Below are positions 38,101 through 49,589 of a stretch of DNA of 64,000 nt, in pieces. Every line of letters starts with the position of its first letter. The first letter of the stretch is position 1. The translations under genes were made by a program, and so were the position numbers. The DNA lies in NCBI GenBank assembly GCA_034620365.1, contig JAQGEQ010000273.1, positions 50,597 through 114,596 of the forward strand. The letters are read 5' to 3'. A model generated the notes under the pieces. It did not search any database, was not told the origin of the DNA, and saw only the letters and a list, made by a program, of their open reading frames with translations. The stretch comes from Pegea sp. RAD2-039. Taxonomy: Eukaryota > Chordata > Thaliacea > Salpida > Salpidae.

Positions 38101-41100
38101 AATGAGATCGTGTCTTTCTCTTCTCCCGTGATCGAATCAATTTCCGGTTCCATCCGATCCAGAAAACTCCCAATCTTCCTCAGACTCGATGTCAACTTTT
38201 CAAACAAAATCATCATCACGTGATCATCTGATCTTAAGACTTACTTGATTGATGAGGAAGTTAGTGAAGATCCAAATCCACTTCCCAGCAAACGTCATCA
38301 CAACCTTCGAATTAAATCTTTTCAATCTGAATCAAATCGGATCTAGGGAACCTCTTTAATAGGGCGGAAGTTCAACAGAATCCATCCAACTTCAACAACA
38401 TCCGGGAAGTTCTTCATTTTGTCATAAGATTGTTTAAAAGTTGAAATTTCTTGATCGAAATCACTTAAGGCGGGAAATGCAGCGTTTTGATTGGACGATT
38501 TCTTTTCACGATTCTGATTCGGTGACAGAAAGATCTTTTCTGTATTTTCAAGGATCATTTGATCAGGAGGAAGAAGATGGGACCTAAAATTCAAAGATGT
38601 AGAGATTGGAGATGATCCGACTCAAAAATCACTTTGAATTGTGTTTGGAGTTAATTGGAGATGACTGTAATGAGTCTGGAAAAGGTTTGGCTCTCAGAAA
38701 GTCTTCAAAAAACTCCTCAGCATCCCGCATCCACATAAATCTAAACAACAAAGATGATGTCATGATGTGATGACGTCATCATCTACAAACCTGTAGTCAT
38801 CAAAAAATTGGATTTTTTCTTTACATTTTCTTAAACTTTTTTTTAAATCATTTTTTATTGTTTTGATTACTTCCCAGATTTCATCATCATCTTCAAAGAC
38901 CTCTTTGTAGTTACAAGTCGGTTTCTAGAGATCATATCAATCAGTAAGATCAACATTTGATGAATTGACTGACTGTGAGTTGAACGACGAATGTTGAACG
39001 ATCAACAAATTGACCCAACCAATCCAAAACACATCTTTCAACACTCTCAAGTGATGAGGTACAATACAGAGGAGGATTAAACTCTACATCTTCACCGATA
39101 AGTTCTACTCTTACCTCCAACATACATCTCTACAGTTTGAGATTTTTTAATCTTAAAAATTCTGGTCCCAACTAACCTCAGGGGCACCCTGCCAACATTC
39201 ACTTATACAACTCAACATGGTGTCCAAGCTCTTTAAGATGGTCCGTTTCAGTCCTGATGAAACAACGCTGTTCATCTTGTTGATGTAGAGCATCCAAGCT
39301 GGAGATGATGAATTAATCTCAAGTTTCTGAAGAAGATAATCTCAAAGATTTTTTAAAGATACTTTAAACTTTTTATACCTCAAATGATTGACTCAATAAT
39401 TGATGAATTCTTCTCGAATTTGGGATCAATTTGCTTTTTAATTGATTGCTAAAAAAATTTTGACGCTCCTGTAAATCTTCAAGAGTTTGAATTTGATGAT
39501 TGAGACGATATTCAGTGAAAATATCAAAAGAATCTAAAAAATAATTAAAATTGAAACTGAAACAAAGAAATTTGAAAATTTACCTTCAAACCAGCGAGTG
39601 GTCAACATTTCAACTTCACACCAGTTGTGATGAATAATTGACAAAACATCATAAACATCATCTATTACTATCGAATGAAAATCTTCAATAAAATCATCTA
39701 TATGAGGAGCTAGCCAATTAATTTCTTCAGCTCCATAACTAACTAAATCATCAACCTAAAATTTGATCCTTTTACTGATTAGTAATTCTTAAATTGGATT
39801 ATTACCTGCTTCAATTTACTCTCAAATAACAAACTCTCATGATTTTGAATTGAGTTAATTATTTCATTATACTTGGTAACTATAAGATGAAGACGAATTG
39901 AGTTTTTTATCAGAGATTTACTATCCACAGCTCGAAGTAAAGCTCTTATAGACGCAGGAATATGAATCTATTTTGAAACAGTTTTAAAATTAGTGATTTG
40001 AAAAGATTAAAGTTACTTTGAAATGATGTTTTTTGAAATAATGAGCTTCACGAAGTGTTTCCAAAAGTTTTTTGTTTAAATTAACTTGAAGTTGTTTATA
40101 TTTTGAGGAATTAATTTTGTCATCTTCATAATTTTGATCCCAGCAAAGTAAGGATTGTTTAAGATTCGATCTGAAGATAGATAAAGATGAAGAAGATGTA
40201 GGAATCTTTTTTCTCTACCTCAAATCGAGAACAGAATCCTGACTCCAATCACGAAGCAGATCTTGATGACGTTTATCTAAATCCTTCATCAGATCTTCAT
40301 GAAGACTACGAAGTCTCCAACCAAGATCACTCTCCAGCAAATAAGAAGAGACTTTTTTTAACTTCTTCATCGGGAAGTTGATCCGATCTTTCAAGGACAT
40401 CACCTGATTCAAAGACTCGAATCTGTCATCTAGAAGATGAAAGAGTCCTCACCCATATCACTGATCCGACAATCCACGGAAGATTAGGATGATTCGGAGG
40501 ATTTAAAGATTGATCTTGAAAGATTTTTTGAACAGATTTTAATTCTGAGATGAAATTTTGGAGCATTTTCATATTTTCATCAAAAAGTTGATTTTGAAGA
40601 GCTTCTCGTGAAGCTATTCCTTCAAATACCTCCAATATTCTACATTCAAATCAAGATCATTTTAAAGATCTACAAATTTCCTGATTTACTTCAACTGTGA
40701 CATCATTTCCGGACAGAACTGAATCGAAGTCTTGATGACGTCAGCAAGACGCTTCTCGAGGTCTTTGATGATCGTTCGAAACGTGAAAAAAGATTTTTCA
40801 AAACTTGATGATTCATCAGTAGAGATGACGTCATGATTTTCTTCAGTGAAATCTTCGATAGTTTGAAGATAAATCTGAAGATCAGAGGCTTTTAAGAAGA
40901 GTTTGAAAGATTTTGTTCTTCACTTTGTGGATTTCCACAACTTCCAAATTCAAAGTCTTGTTTCCGGCTCCTCCGATACGAGCTGCTTCAGCTAAACTTG
41001 TAAAATGTTGAGTTGTTTCAACTAGATCTAAAAGATCATTGCATCTTTCAACAAATCGGTTCAAATGATTGAAACAAGATTGATTACGAGCTGGCCACTG

Positions 41101-42950
41101 ACATCCACTCCAACCATCATCCACCACTAATTTCAATAAATCAAGCAATCATCACCAACTAGTCACTATTTCACCTTGTATATGGTGTTTTTGAACCATC
41201 CACTGGTCGAATCGACTTGTTTCGTACATCTTTGTCAACGGAATTGATTTCTCGATGACTTTGAATGACTTTGATGACTTATTTTTCTTCTTTTCGTATA
41301 AATCTGCTTTTTCCTACAAAAATTTCAACTAATATTTGCTTCTGTAGTGAAGTTTGAATACTTTAAAGTCAAGATAAGTTCCCCTAAAAGCCGCACAAAG
41401 TCTCAGCGCATCTTTCAAATCTTTATAAGATTTTAAAGGATCTTCAAAAGGGTCCTGATCCACTAGAACACGAGCCCTAGCCACGACCTTAAAGATCAAA
41501 GTTTAGAAGATGCAGATGAAATATTTAGTTTTACTTCATTTGAAACCATTTCTAAAAGATGAATAAATGTTTGAAGTTGGTGGTAATGACTTGAGTGTTG
41601 CCAAACTAATAAAATTGTTTGTAATAAAGGTGGAAACGCTGCAAAAAATGATTATTATTTTCATTTTATTTTCAATAATTTATTTTACTTTTCAATATTT
41701 CATCAACATCAGCATATAAATGGAAATCTTCTAGCCAAATGGTGACAGTTTTAAATGTCGTCAAAATCATTTTTGATTTTTGTAGTTCAACTTCCACTTC
41801 AGTTTTAACTTCTTTAAATGTTTGGTAATAAGGACTATTTGCCAGAAACAGTTTTTCGATTACTTCTACTGTGATTGGTTCTAAAAAATTGTTTTAATGA
41901 TTTTGTAAAAGTTTATAAAAGTTTTTATTACCTTCAAGTTGTTTGTTTACATATTCTAATTGGTAAATATAATCATTCCATTTTTGTAACTCGTGTTCAG
42001 GACGAACCAACTCCTTATCAATTTGTCGAATATCTCTATTAGTTGAAAAAAATTGTTTAAATTTCTATTAACCAATCAAAACTGTTCAAAATTTTCTATA
42101 AAATTGGAATAAAATTTATTAAACTAACTGAGTGAACTTGACTTGTAGCAACATTCGAATCTGTTTTGTCCAACTAATCACAACTGATTCCAAAGTATTT
42201 ACAACTGAAATTTGTCTGTTTTTGTTCTGGGATATTTCAACTAAAACATCCATACAAGGAGATGCAAGTTTTACCTGAAAATTTGATTCAATTTAAACTG
42301 AAGAAATACTTTTTAAAAACTTAATTTAAACATTTATAAGTTAGACAGTTTGTAATTTACAATCACAAACTTTTCCTCTTGTAAGTCCTTCTACAGATTC
42401 AAGATTATTAATCAGCTTCTGAAGTATATCCATCAATTTATCAGCAGTCATCCCATCTTCTGTATTTTGAACCAAGCTTTCATCAGTACAGAGTAAAGGA
42501 AGATACAAGTCCCTAAAATTTGAAATAAGTTGAATTGAAAAGTATCTTTTGTGTAAACCTGATATATCTATTGCTAGAATCTACTGAAGGTTTCCAATCA
42601 ATACATGATATTGCTTCTGAAAAATCACTTGAATGAAGCTGTGGTCCAGTTTTTAGAAAGCATAGACACTTGGTGAAATTCTAAAGAGTAAATAGTAATA
42701 AATTTCCGTTTTTATATTTGTGAATAATAGAAACCTTATGAGGCATTGAAAGTGAAACATTTAGACTAGATGTTTGTTTCTTTTGAAAGGAATAAACAAA
42801 TAAATTTTGGAGGTTCTCATTTGAAAAGAATTCTAAAAAGATTAATCTCGTTTCTTCCTCACTAAAAAGTAGTTTTAATTCATCTGCTCGTGGTCGTAAT
42901 GAGGTTGAAACTCTAGTTGAAATCCATTTTAATTTATCTTCAGTTTCCAT
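20116..42950 (-). CDS. Divergent dynein heavy chain with degenerate AAA1 and AAA4 (many exons)
   Basis: A microtubule-motor heavy chain. ATG at 42,950; the first exon resembles the N-terminus of axonemal beta-type heavy chains. Order on the minus strand: tail (42.9-38.6 kb), linker (about 38.6-35.0 kb), AAA1 (about 34.15-33.5 kb, with YGYEYQG and NPSFACFITIN), AAA2 with P-loop GPCGSGKST (32,501-32,527), AAA3 with P-loop GELGCGKS (31,332-31,358) and Walker B CIIDDVSAP, AAA4 (about 30.1-29.4 kb), stalk coiled coil 1 (29.3-28.5 kb), microtubule-binding domain (28.25-27.9 kb), coiled coil 2 (27.85-27.0 kb), AAA5 (26.96-25.5 kb), AAA6 (25.3-22.6 kb) and C-terminal domain (22.3-20.65 kb). A Glu-rich extension ends at the stop at 20,116. 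AAA1 lacks both Walker motifs and AAA4 lacks Walker A. Introns are mostly 45-60 bp. The family is uncertain: a DNHD1-type heavy chain or a lineage-specific axonemal paralogue. Exon edges were read by eye. Confidence 0.9.
20380..20510 (-). repeat. GAA/GAG-rich low-complexity coding repeat
   Basis: The plus strand is nearly pure TTC/CTT triplets. On the coding (minus) strand this gives two runs of Glu with some Lys, inside the C-terminal extension of the dynein gene. The frame stays open throughout. Confidence 0.85.
25782..26657 (-). repeat. Tandem duplication of about 438 bp inside dynein AAA5 coding region
   Basis: Two near-identical copies lie head to tail: A (about 25,782-26,219) and B (about 26,220-26,657). 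Each holds an exon encoding a His/Gln-rich repetitive loop ending in YIDMYGYQ, a short intron, and the start of the next exon (DYVNCIIKLLV through FQQWIT). In copy A the second exon continues into the conserved AAA5 sequence; in copy B it is cut off at the duplication edge. Copy A carries one extra base near 26,080 (GATTGATCATATG against GATGATCATGTG), which breaks the loop exon. Confidence 0.85.
26440..26590 (-). repeat. Coding minisatellite, His/Gln/Pro-rich (copy B; shorter version in copy A)
   Basis: Imperfect repeats of about 27-30 bases based on GATGCTGGATGCTGATGATC. The coding strand reads as repeated QHPASSHDH-like units. A matching but rearranged array occurs in the duplicated copy at about 26,010-26,150. 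Repeat number and phrasing differ between copies, as expected from slippage. Confidence 0.8.
27180..27752. repeat. 19-bp tandem array (about 30 copies) in an intron of the dynein stalk
   Basis: The unit is close to GTTAACCACCTAGCAACCA, repeated about 30 times with scattered substitutions (GG, TAG, CAG at the joint; later copies with TTGACC or TTAATC). It fills the intron separating two exons of stalk coiled coil 2: the exon reading LFEWVEGVLKYHQ ends just right of it, and the exon starting DAEEKLQTLESKK begins just left of it. Confidence 0.95.
28255..28560. repeat. 50-bp tandem array (about 6 copies) overlapping a dynein exon-intron junction
   Basis: CACGTGTTCACTGATTT recurs at a 50-base period (CACGTG at 28,288, 28,338, 28,388, 28,438 and 28,488). 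The rightmost, most diverged unit (28,505-28,560) is the real junction: the exon's last bases GAAATCAGTGAACAA (exon end at 28,541) and its donor GTAATT. The array lies in the intron just before the microtubule-binding-domain exon. Confidence 0.9.
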
Positions 42951-43922
42951 TTCAGGAATATTTCATTTTAAATTTTGTTAAAGTTTTTGAAAACCGGTTA
43001 TATATTCAAACTAGAAATAGAAAATACAAATTAACTATTAGGAACTGAACAAATTAGCTATCAGCTGATATTTCTAAAAATTTTAGAATTTTTTTTTATA
43101 AAATGATTATTATCATTAATGAAATTACTATAAGCTTCTTTCAAGTTAAATTTAATCTTAAAAAATTTAGTTAAAAAAAAACGTTTTGAAATAAATTAGG
43201 AAATTAATTTAATAAATTCAAATTATTGTTGGAAATAGTTAAAGAACTCAATTCAACTTTTAGAAAATTACTAAATCTAAGTTTTTAAATAATTTTCTAA
43301 ATATTTACTTATCAATAAAAACTTCATAAATTTTAAAGATCAATAATTTTCAGATTAATGATGCTAGAAACATCGAAAGCTTCTGATATCACAAAAACCG
43401 CTTCTCCTGTTGCTACAGGTTACCGCGTTTTCGAAGCTCGCTTCTAATGACGAAAATGGATTTTTAACAATTCGAAAAACGAATTTAATTTCAGGAAATT
43501 TTACTGAAAATTTTTTAGGAAATTTAAAAAGTTGAAAATTGTTTTCTAAAACTTTTTTAAAATCGATTTTTATTTTTATTCTAATTTCTTGCTTCTATAT
43601 ATCAGAAAATTGATAAATTTTTAGATATTTGTTGAAATTTATTTAATAATTTTACATCATTTGTTTAAAACTGAAATTATTTCAACATTTAAATAAAAAT
43701 TAATGAAATTTGAGATGAATTTTATGAATTTTCAAATTTGTATTGAAATTGAAATTAGTTCAACTAAACTAAAGAAAAATTCAAAGTTGAAAAAAAAACT
43801 ACTAAAATGTCATCACCACAAGATGAAAAGACTACAAAATATATACAACAGATGGCAGCAGCAGCTTCATCTTCATCTCTTCTTGCTTCCACGTGCCGAA
43901 ATGACGTCATCAACGCGAGAAT
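42951..43922. other. Intergenic spacer between LARP7 and dynein
   Basis: About 970 bases of AT-rich DNA separating the LARP7 stop (43,923) from the dynein start (42,950); both genes run on the minus strand. A tiny upstream open frame (ATG with three codons before the stop) precedes the dynein ATG. It presumably contains the LARP7 3' end and the dynein promoter. No other gene seen; short plus-strand frames here lack motifs. Confidence 0.5.
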
Positions 43923-46900
43923 TCAAATGAAATCGACGGTGAATTTGATATGTTGTTTACTAGAACCATCTAGCAACTTATTAGCGCGCGCAATCAACTT
44001 CTTTCTTCCACGGATCTTCACCGGATCGCGTCCCAACTTCGTCTCGCGCGACGTCTGCAGCTTGCTCCAATAATCTTCCTCACGATCCTCTGTGAACGGA
44101 AGATCAAATATTTGGTTGTCATGGCAACCGATAACAACTCACTCATCAGAAGAGAGACTTTATATTTGGATTCATCGAGAATAGCGCTTTGAGCGCCTTT
44201 CGCGTTTTCAAATCTACAACAAGTAGGTTAGCAACGACGCGCGACATTCAGCGCCTAGCAACGCACCTAACAACGGCACTCAAGCCATCTTTTTCGACGT
44301 CGACAAACTCAACTTGTCCATATTTGGAGAAACGTTGTTTGAGGACCTGGTACTTTGGTAGAGGTGGTTGTTTGGGCCATTTGAAGTCGGTTTGATGGTC
44401 CACATCTCTTTGTTTCACCTTGGACGTTACTTTGACCAGGACATTGGGCACGAACGGGATGGATTGGATCTTGTTGTCGGCGAGAGGTGTAGCGGAAGTA
44501 GATGACTTGATAGTTGAGGTGAAGTGATGTTGATCTTCATCTTCATCATCAGAAGTCAGATTTCCGTCGTTAGGTGGCGCGATATCAACATCCAGACTAG
44601 CAGCATCTGTGATTGGATCAAGATACGCTTCCTGATGTAGTACATTGTCGATGACGTCATCTTCTTCATCGTCTTCTTCTCGATCGGAAGCGCAGACGTT
44701 GAGAGCGAGATGATGCTTGATGAAACCGGAAGTGGAAGTTGAAGGAACTGAAGATGAAGATTGAGAGGAAGTCAGAAGCGGAAGTTGGATTTACCTGGAA
44801 GATCTAAGGATCTCATGATGCTCTTCAATTTGCCCATATTCGCGCGCTGTCGCGATAGAAACTCCTTTTTCACTTTCCTCCATTCAGACTAAGACACAAG
44901 AGATCAGATCTGGGATCATGATGAAGATTCAGGGACTTACTTTCATCAAAGCGCGAAGTTTAGGGGCGGATGTTTGGGGCGGATGTTTCCTGGCTAGAAG
45001 CCGATTTTTGCGGACGCGTTTCCGCTTCTTTTTTTCGGTTGGCACGACAACTGCTGATTGCAACTTCCGGGAACTCCCCTCTTCGGCAGAATCTTCATCT
45101 ATAGGACCTTTTTCCTCTTTCCCATTCTGCAAATGATATTCATTGCCGCCCTCTTCTCCGACTCCAATTTCAACTTTTGACTTTTTCTCAATCGGTTCTT
45201 CCTCTTTTTCAGATGTGTCTTTGATTTTATCTCGGCTTCTTTTTACGCCACGCTTTTTAACTGAGTCTTTGCAGCTTTTTTTACAAGATTTTGTCGCTTT
45301 TCCACAATTGCTTCTTGGCTTATTCCCTGGTTTTTTTGTTTGTAGAAAATTAAAATCAAATTGAGAAGAAGTACAACGAAGACAACGACAAATTTGTGGA
45401 CCAGACCACGTGGTTTGACTTGTGGACCAGGCCACATAGCTTCATTTGTGGACCAGACCACGTGGTTTCATTTGTGGACCAGACCACGTGTTTTCATTTG
45501 TGGACCAGACCACGTGGCTTTATTTGTGGACCAGACCACGTGGCTTCATTTGTGAACCAGACCACGTGGTTTCACTTGTGGACCAGGTCACGTGGCTTCA
45601 TTTATGGATCAGACCACGTGGTTTAATTTGTGGACCAGACCACGTGGTTTAATTTGTGGACCAGGTCACGTGGTTTAATTTGTGGACCAGACCACGTGGT
45701 TTAATTTGTGGACCAGACCACGTGGTTTAATTTGTGGACCAGACCACGTGGTTTAATTTGTGGAGATTTTAATTTCACAGAAATTTATCGAAAATCAAAA
45801 CATCTGAATATTTGAAATAAGAAATGAAGAATTTAGAGAAAGAACCACAAGTCGAGAAAACTGAACAACAATTTGATGTTTTATCACAAATCAAACAGAG
45901 GGAATAAACTAATCATTTGGTACTTGTTGTTGGTTTGTAGACAAAGTAATAAGAAATAGAAACAAAACTGTTTGGCAAAAATTAAAGTTTTTAAATTGTA
46001 TATTCAAAAAAGTCATTGTTCCAACTTTGATAAGTTCCAATTTTTAAGGCTTTGTAAGACTATCAAAGAATTTCATATCAAAAATCTTACTTAAGGGAGA
46101 TAAAAGAATAGAAAATAAAAAGTTTAAATAAACTTACTGTTAAAATAAATGTTTTTTATTGCTGCTATCTCTGTTGATGAATATCTAGGGAATAAATGAG
46201 ATTAAAAAGATGAAATGTGAATCAATTTCTAATTCACCTTTTTCCTGATCTTCTTATGAATTCTAAAAATTTGAATTTGTTTGTTGGGCGATTGTCTTTT
46301 GTCTTCGAAAATCTTTTTAAGACTTTCTCAACAATCTAAAAGTAGATAGGTCAGAGTAAAAGTGAAGATTATTGGGAAGATTACCTTGTTTAATCTCAGG
46401 TTTGTTGGTTGAGCAAGTTGACAACAATGACGGTTGATTACATGAACAAAATTTTGGGATGGATTATTTATCAAAGCACAAGCTCTAAATGCATCACTTT
46501 CTTGATAGAATTCAACAAATGCAAAGCCTTTACTTTGATCTTTAAAAATAGAAATCAATAAAATCATGAAATAAATTTGTAAGAATGAATAATACATGCT
46601 GGTAGCTTATTTCTTCTATTTATTGGAACTTGTACATTTGCAACAGGTGCAATTTTACTACATAGTTGTCGAACCCATGTTGTATCTGCTCTTAGAGGTA
46701 AATTGTGCTGTAATTCAGACACACATTTGAGTATGGCATTGAGAAGAAGAAAGAAGCTTACCAAGTAGATTATACAGGAGTCAGGGTCATAATTGGTTGA
46801 TAAAGCAATCTTTCTTTTCACATAACACTTTGAGTTCCTCTTTAATAACTAAAAAAATATTTATGTCAAATGTAAGTTGTATAAAATATTTAAAACAAAT

Positions 46901-47785
46901 ACATAAGGAAGCAATGGAGATAGTTTTCTGTAAAGATATCAAGTTTAAAAGACAGGTGTTGTGGTTTTGTGAAAGTTTTATTATTAGTGGTCAAAGTTTG
47001 AAAATAGAATCTATTAAAATTTATTCAAGTTCCCAAGAGGTCTTAACTTGAACTTTAGTCTTATAAACTAAAGATTTAGATATGAGAATAAAGTAGAAAA
47101 TGTTTTTGTCTAATAAATTATTTAAATTTGTAAATCAAATATAAAAATAATTAATTTAGAGTCTTAATATAAAAGTTTAGTAAGATTTTTACTTCTAAAT
47201 CTGTAGAATTTTCTAAAGCTCTACAGATCAATCTTTCAGAAGCTTCGAGTGCCTTCATCTTATTAAAACTTAAAATAGTTTCCACAGGAACTTCTACAAA
47301 TAAATAATTACAAATAAATTAGTAATAAGATTAGATATTATAAAAACTTTTTACAGAAAATTGAATAAAAGAAAAATTGAAAAAAGTTTTTTAAATTGTG
47401 GTAATAATTAAACAAGAATTTTTGTCACCTTTTGTTCCATCTGGCCCAACACAATCAGATAAAAATTTGTCTTTTTTCAAATTAGACTGACTAAAATAAA
47501 ATTCCAACTAAAAAATTAAAGAAATTTTATAGATACAAGGTCAAAAAAATTAGATATTTTATAAAAATGAAATTATATTTTAAGAAAATCAGATTAGATT
47601 ACAAATAGGAAAGTTTTAAAACAACAAATTGAATCCAATGGAAATAGAAAAGTCAAGATTACTTGCTCTTTGATGTTCTTCACTATAGCCTTCAATCTTT
47701 TCCGTTTTTTTGGAACATTTCCAGTTTTGACATGAATATCTTCAACTTTTTGTAAACTAGATGACGAGATGTCTCTTTCAAACAT
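43923..47785 (-). CDS. LARP7: La-related protein 7 (LARP7), multi-exon
   Basis: LARP7 binds and protects the 3' end of 7SK RNA in the nucleus, helping hold P-TEFb inactive. The ATG at 47,785 opens exon 1 (47,663-47,785). Exon 2 (47,429-47,507) reads LEFYFSQSNLKKDKFL and the next (about 47,203-47,293) VPVETILSFNKMKAL; together these are the La motif. RRM1 follows (about 46,840-46,400, with KGFAFVEF), then a Lys/Glu-rich linker (44,930-45,330). A helix near 44,810-44,890 reads EWRKVKKEFL, matching human LARP7. A C-terminal xRRM (44,470-43,923) has VLVKV, the exon 44,143-44,213, and the last exon 43,923-44,089 with EEDYWSKL. The stop is TGA. The La motif, RRM1, linker and xRRM order is diagnostic of LARP7. 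A large intron holds the 26-bp repeat array. Confidence 0.92.
45395..45762. repeat. 26-bp tandem array (about 14 copies) with CACGTG cores, in a LARP7 intron
   Basis: The unit runs TTTGTGGACCAGACCACGTGG plus five or so further bases. CACGTG recurs at a strict 26-base spacing from about 45,458 to 45,744, with degenerate units at the left. Two units carry GTCACGTGG instead. Each unit holds an inverted repeat (GTGG...CCAC) and an E-box palindrome. The array lies in the intron upstream of the Lys-rich LARP7 exon starting near 45,330. Confidence 0.95.
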
Positions 47786-49580
47786 TTTATTAAATATTTA
47801 AGTTGTTAATCATTTAAAAAAGCTAAAAAAGAGTTTCTAAATTCAAAATTTCAGATATAAATTATATAAATATAATTTTTATTAAACTATATTTGATATT
47901 TACTAAAGATTAATAAATATAAAGTAAATAAATATATTCAAAATTAATAAATATTATCTATTGTTAGAATTTTATCATTTATAAAATCATAAAAATAACA
48001 AAAAGCTAAAATAAAGATTTTTTAAATTTATTTCTTAATTGCAAAATATTACTTATTTTGCAAAATACTTTTAAAATAAACATAGTCTCTGCAAATAAAA
48101 TGGAAAAATATTTCTATAATAAATGTGAAAAAATAAGAAATCATTTACTATTCAATAAGAAAGACAAAAATAAAAAGGATAAAAAATATAAATTACAAAA
48201 TTAAAACAATTTCTAAAACACATATTTTGTAAAAGTGTTAAAAATGCAAGAAAAAAATATAAATAAAATATTTCTATCAATTTATTTACAGAATATTAAA
48301 TAATATATATAAAAAATTATTTAAAAACAAACTTTTTGAAAGTTTCTTCAATATAAGAGTAATTTGCAAACGACAAACTACTAGTAGAGTTAGTAGTTGA
48401 TAAAAACTAATAGCAAAAACTTGACAGTAAAAAAATACAACGACAAAAATGGTTGATTCCATTTACAGAAAAAATAATTTAGACCAAAATCGTCGAAGTT
48501 AGTAGTAAGTTATTATATTTATAAAATATAAATATAAGATTTATTACTAAACTTATAAACATTTATTTTTTAAAAGTTGTTATAAATTAAATTTTAAATA
48601 GTTTTTTCTACTAAAAATAAAATTTCAGTAAAAAACTTTTTTTTAGTTTTAACTGAAAATAAAAATTTATTTATTTATCAAGGTTAGAAGCAACAAGATA
48701 ATGTCAAAGTGAATTCAAAAATATTATCATGTCAAGACAAATATGTTTATATTTACAAAAATATAAATTAATATATTATCTTTTAGAGCTTAACACAGTA
48801 TACAGCCTAAGCTGTTATTAAATGAATTTAAAGAATTTTCCAGAATTTAAAAAATGAAAGATAAATAGAAAAAAAAAGTTACAAGAAAAACTGGAACAAC
48901 AGTTATTAAAAATTCAATCTGCTTTAAACATAAGTTAGAACGTTAAAATAAACCTAAGAAAGTTTATTTACAAAAAGTTATTTTGTAAAAAATGTAATTT
49001 GTTTTACTTAAAAGTTTATTTACAACTGATAGATATGTAAATAATATAAACATTTAACATTATCAGTTTTATTCCATTACAAAGTAATATTCAAATTATT
49101 TATGTTCCACAAAATTCTTAACTCAATGACCTTGAATAAAATAAAACTTATAATAAATTATTTTTTAGTGTAATCAAATATATTACAGAGAATAAATAAT
49201 TAAGAAAAAACCTGTTGATCATAAAAATAAACTTTGCTAATGAAACTATTATTATTATGATTAGTATATACCTTCAAAAATAATAAGATAAATATATATC
49301 AATGTGTGATCATTCTATATTATCTTATATTTTACTGCTATGAATTAAAACCAAAATTTACATTTTACACAAAAAATGTAAAAATACTTTTTCAACATTA
49401 TTTTTATTTGATTGATTATCTAATGTCAACCATAAGTCTAGGAAGATATATCTGTATATACATCATTAAACACTTCTACACAAAAACAAATTTACACAAC
49501 TTTAAATACTTTATTTTTTTAATACTTTACACAAAATTACATAAAAACGCAAATTAAGTTAAAAGAAACATTCTATTCAA
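47786..49580. other. AT-rich intergenic DNA
   Basis: Upstream of LARP7. Extremely A/T-rich with runs of T and A; no coding exon, RNA gene or mobile element recognised. The longest open frame (about 49,306-49,557, plus) is Ile/Phe/Tyr/Lys-rich, as expected from composition alone. Confidence 0.55.
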
Positions 49581-49589
49581 TGTTCAAAT

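Noticed and set aside
20116-42950. Reading the dynein region as several separate genes or a pseudogene
   Set aside because: Domains follow the canonical heavy-chain order over the whole span on one strand, with plausible short introns. The only frame break found is confined to one copy of the duplicated loop exon, which can be skipped.
45361-45652. Open frames with repeated WTRPRG/ICGPDHV-type units
   Set aside because: They are translations of the 26-bp intronic array, open in several frames because the unit lacks stops; no coding support.
49306-49557. 83-residue plus-strand open frame
   Set aside because: Residue content (Ile, Phe, Tyr, Lys) mirrors the local A/T bias and no motif or splice context supports it.
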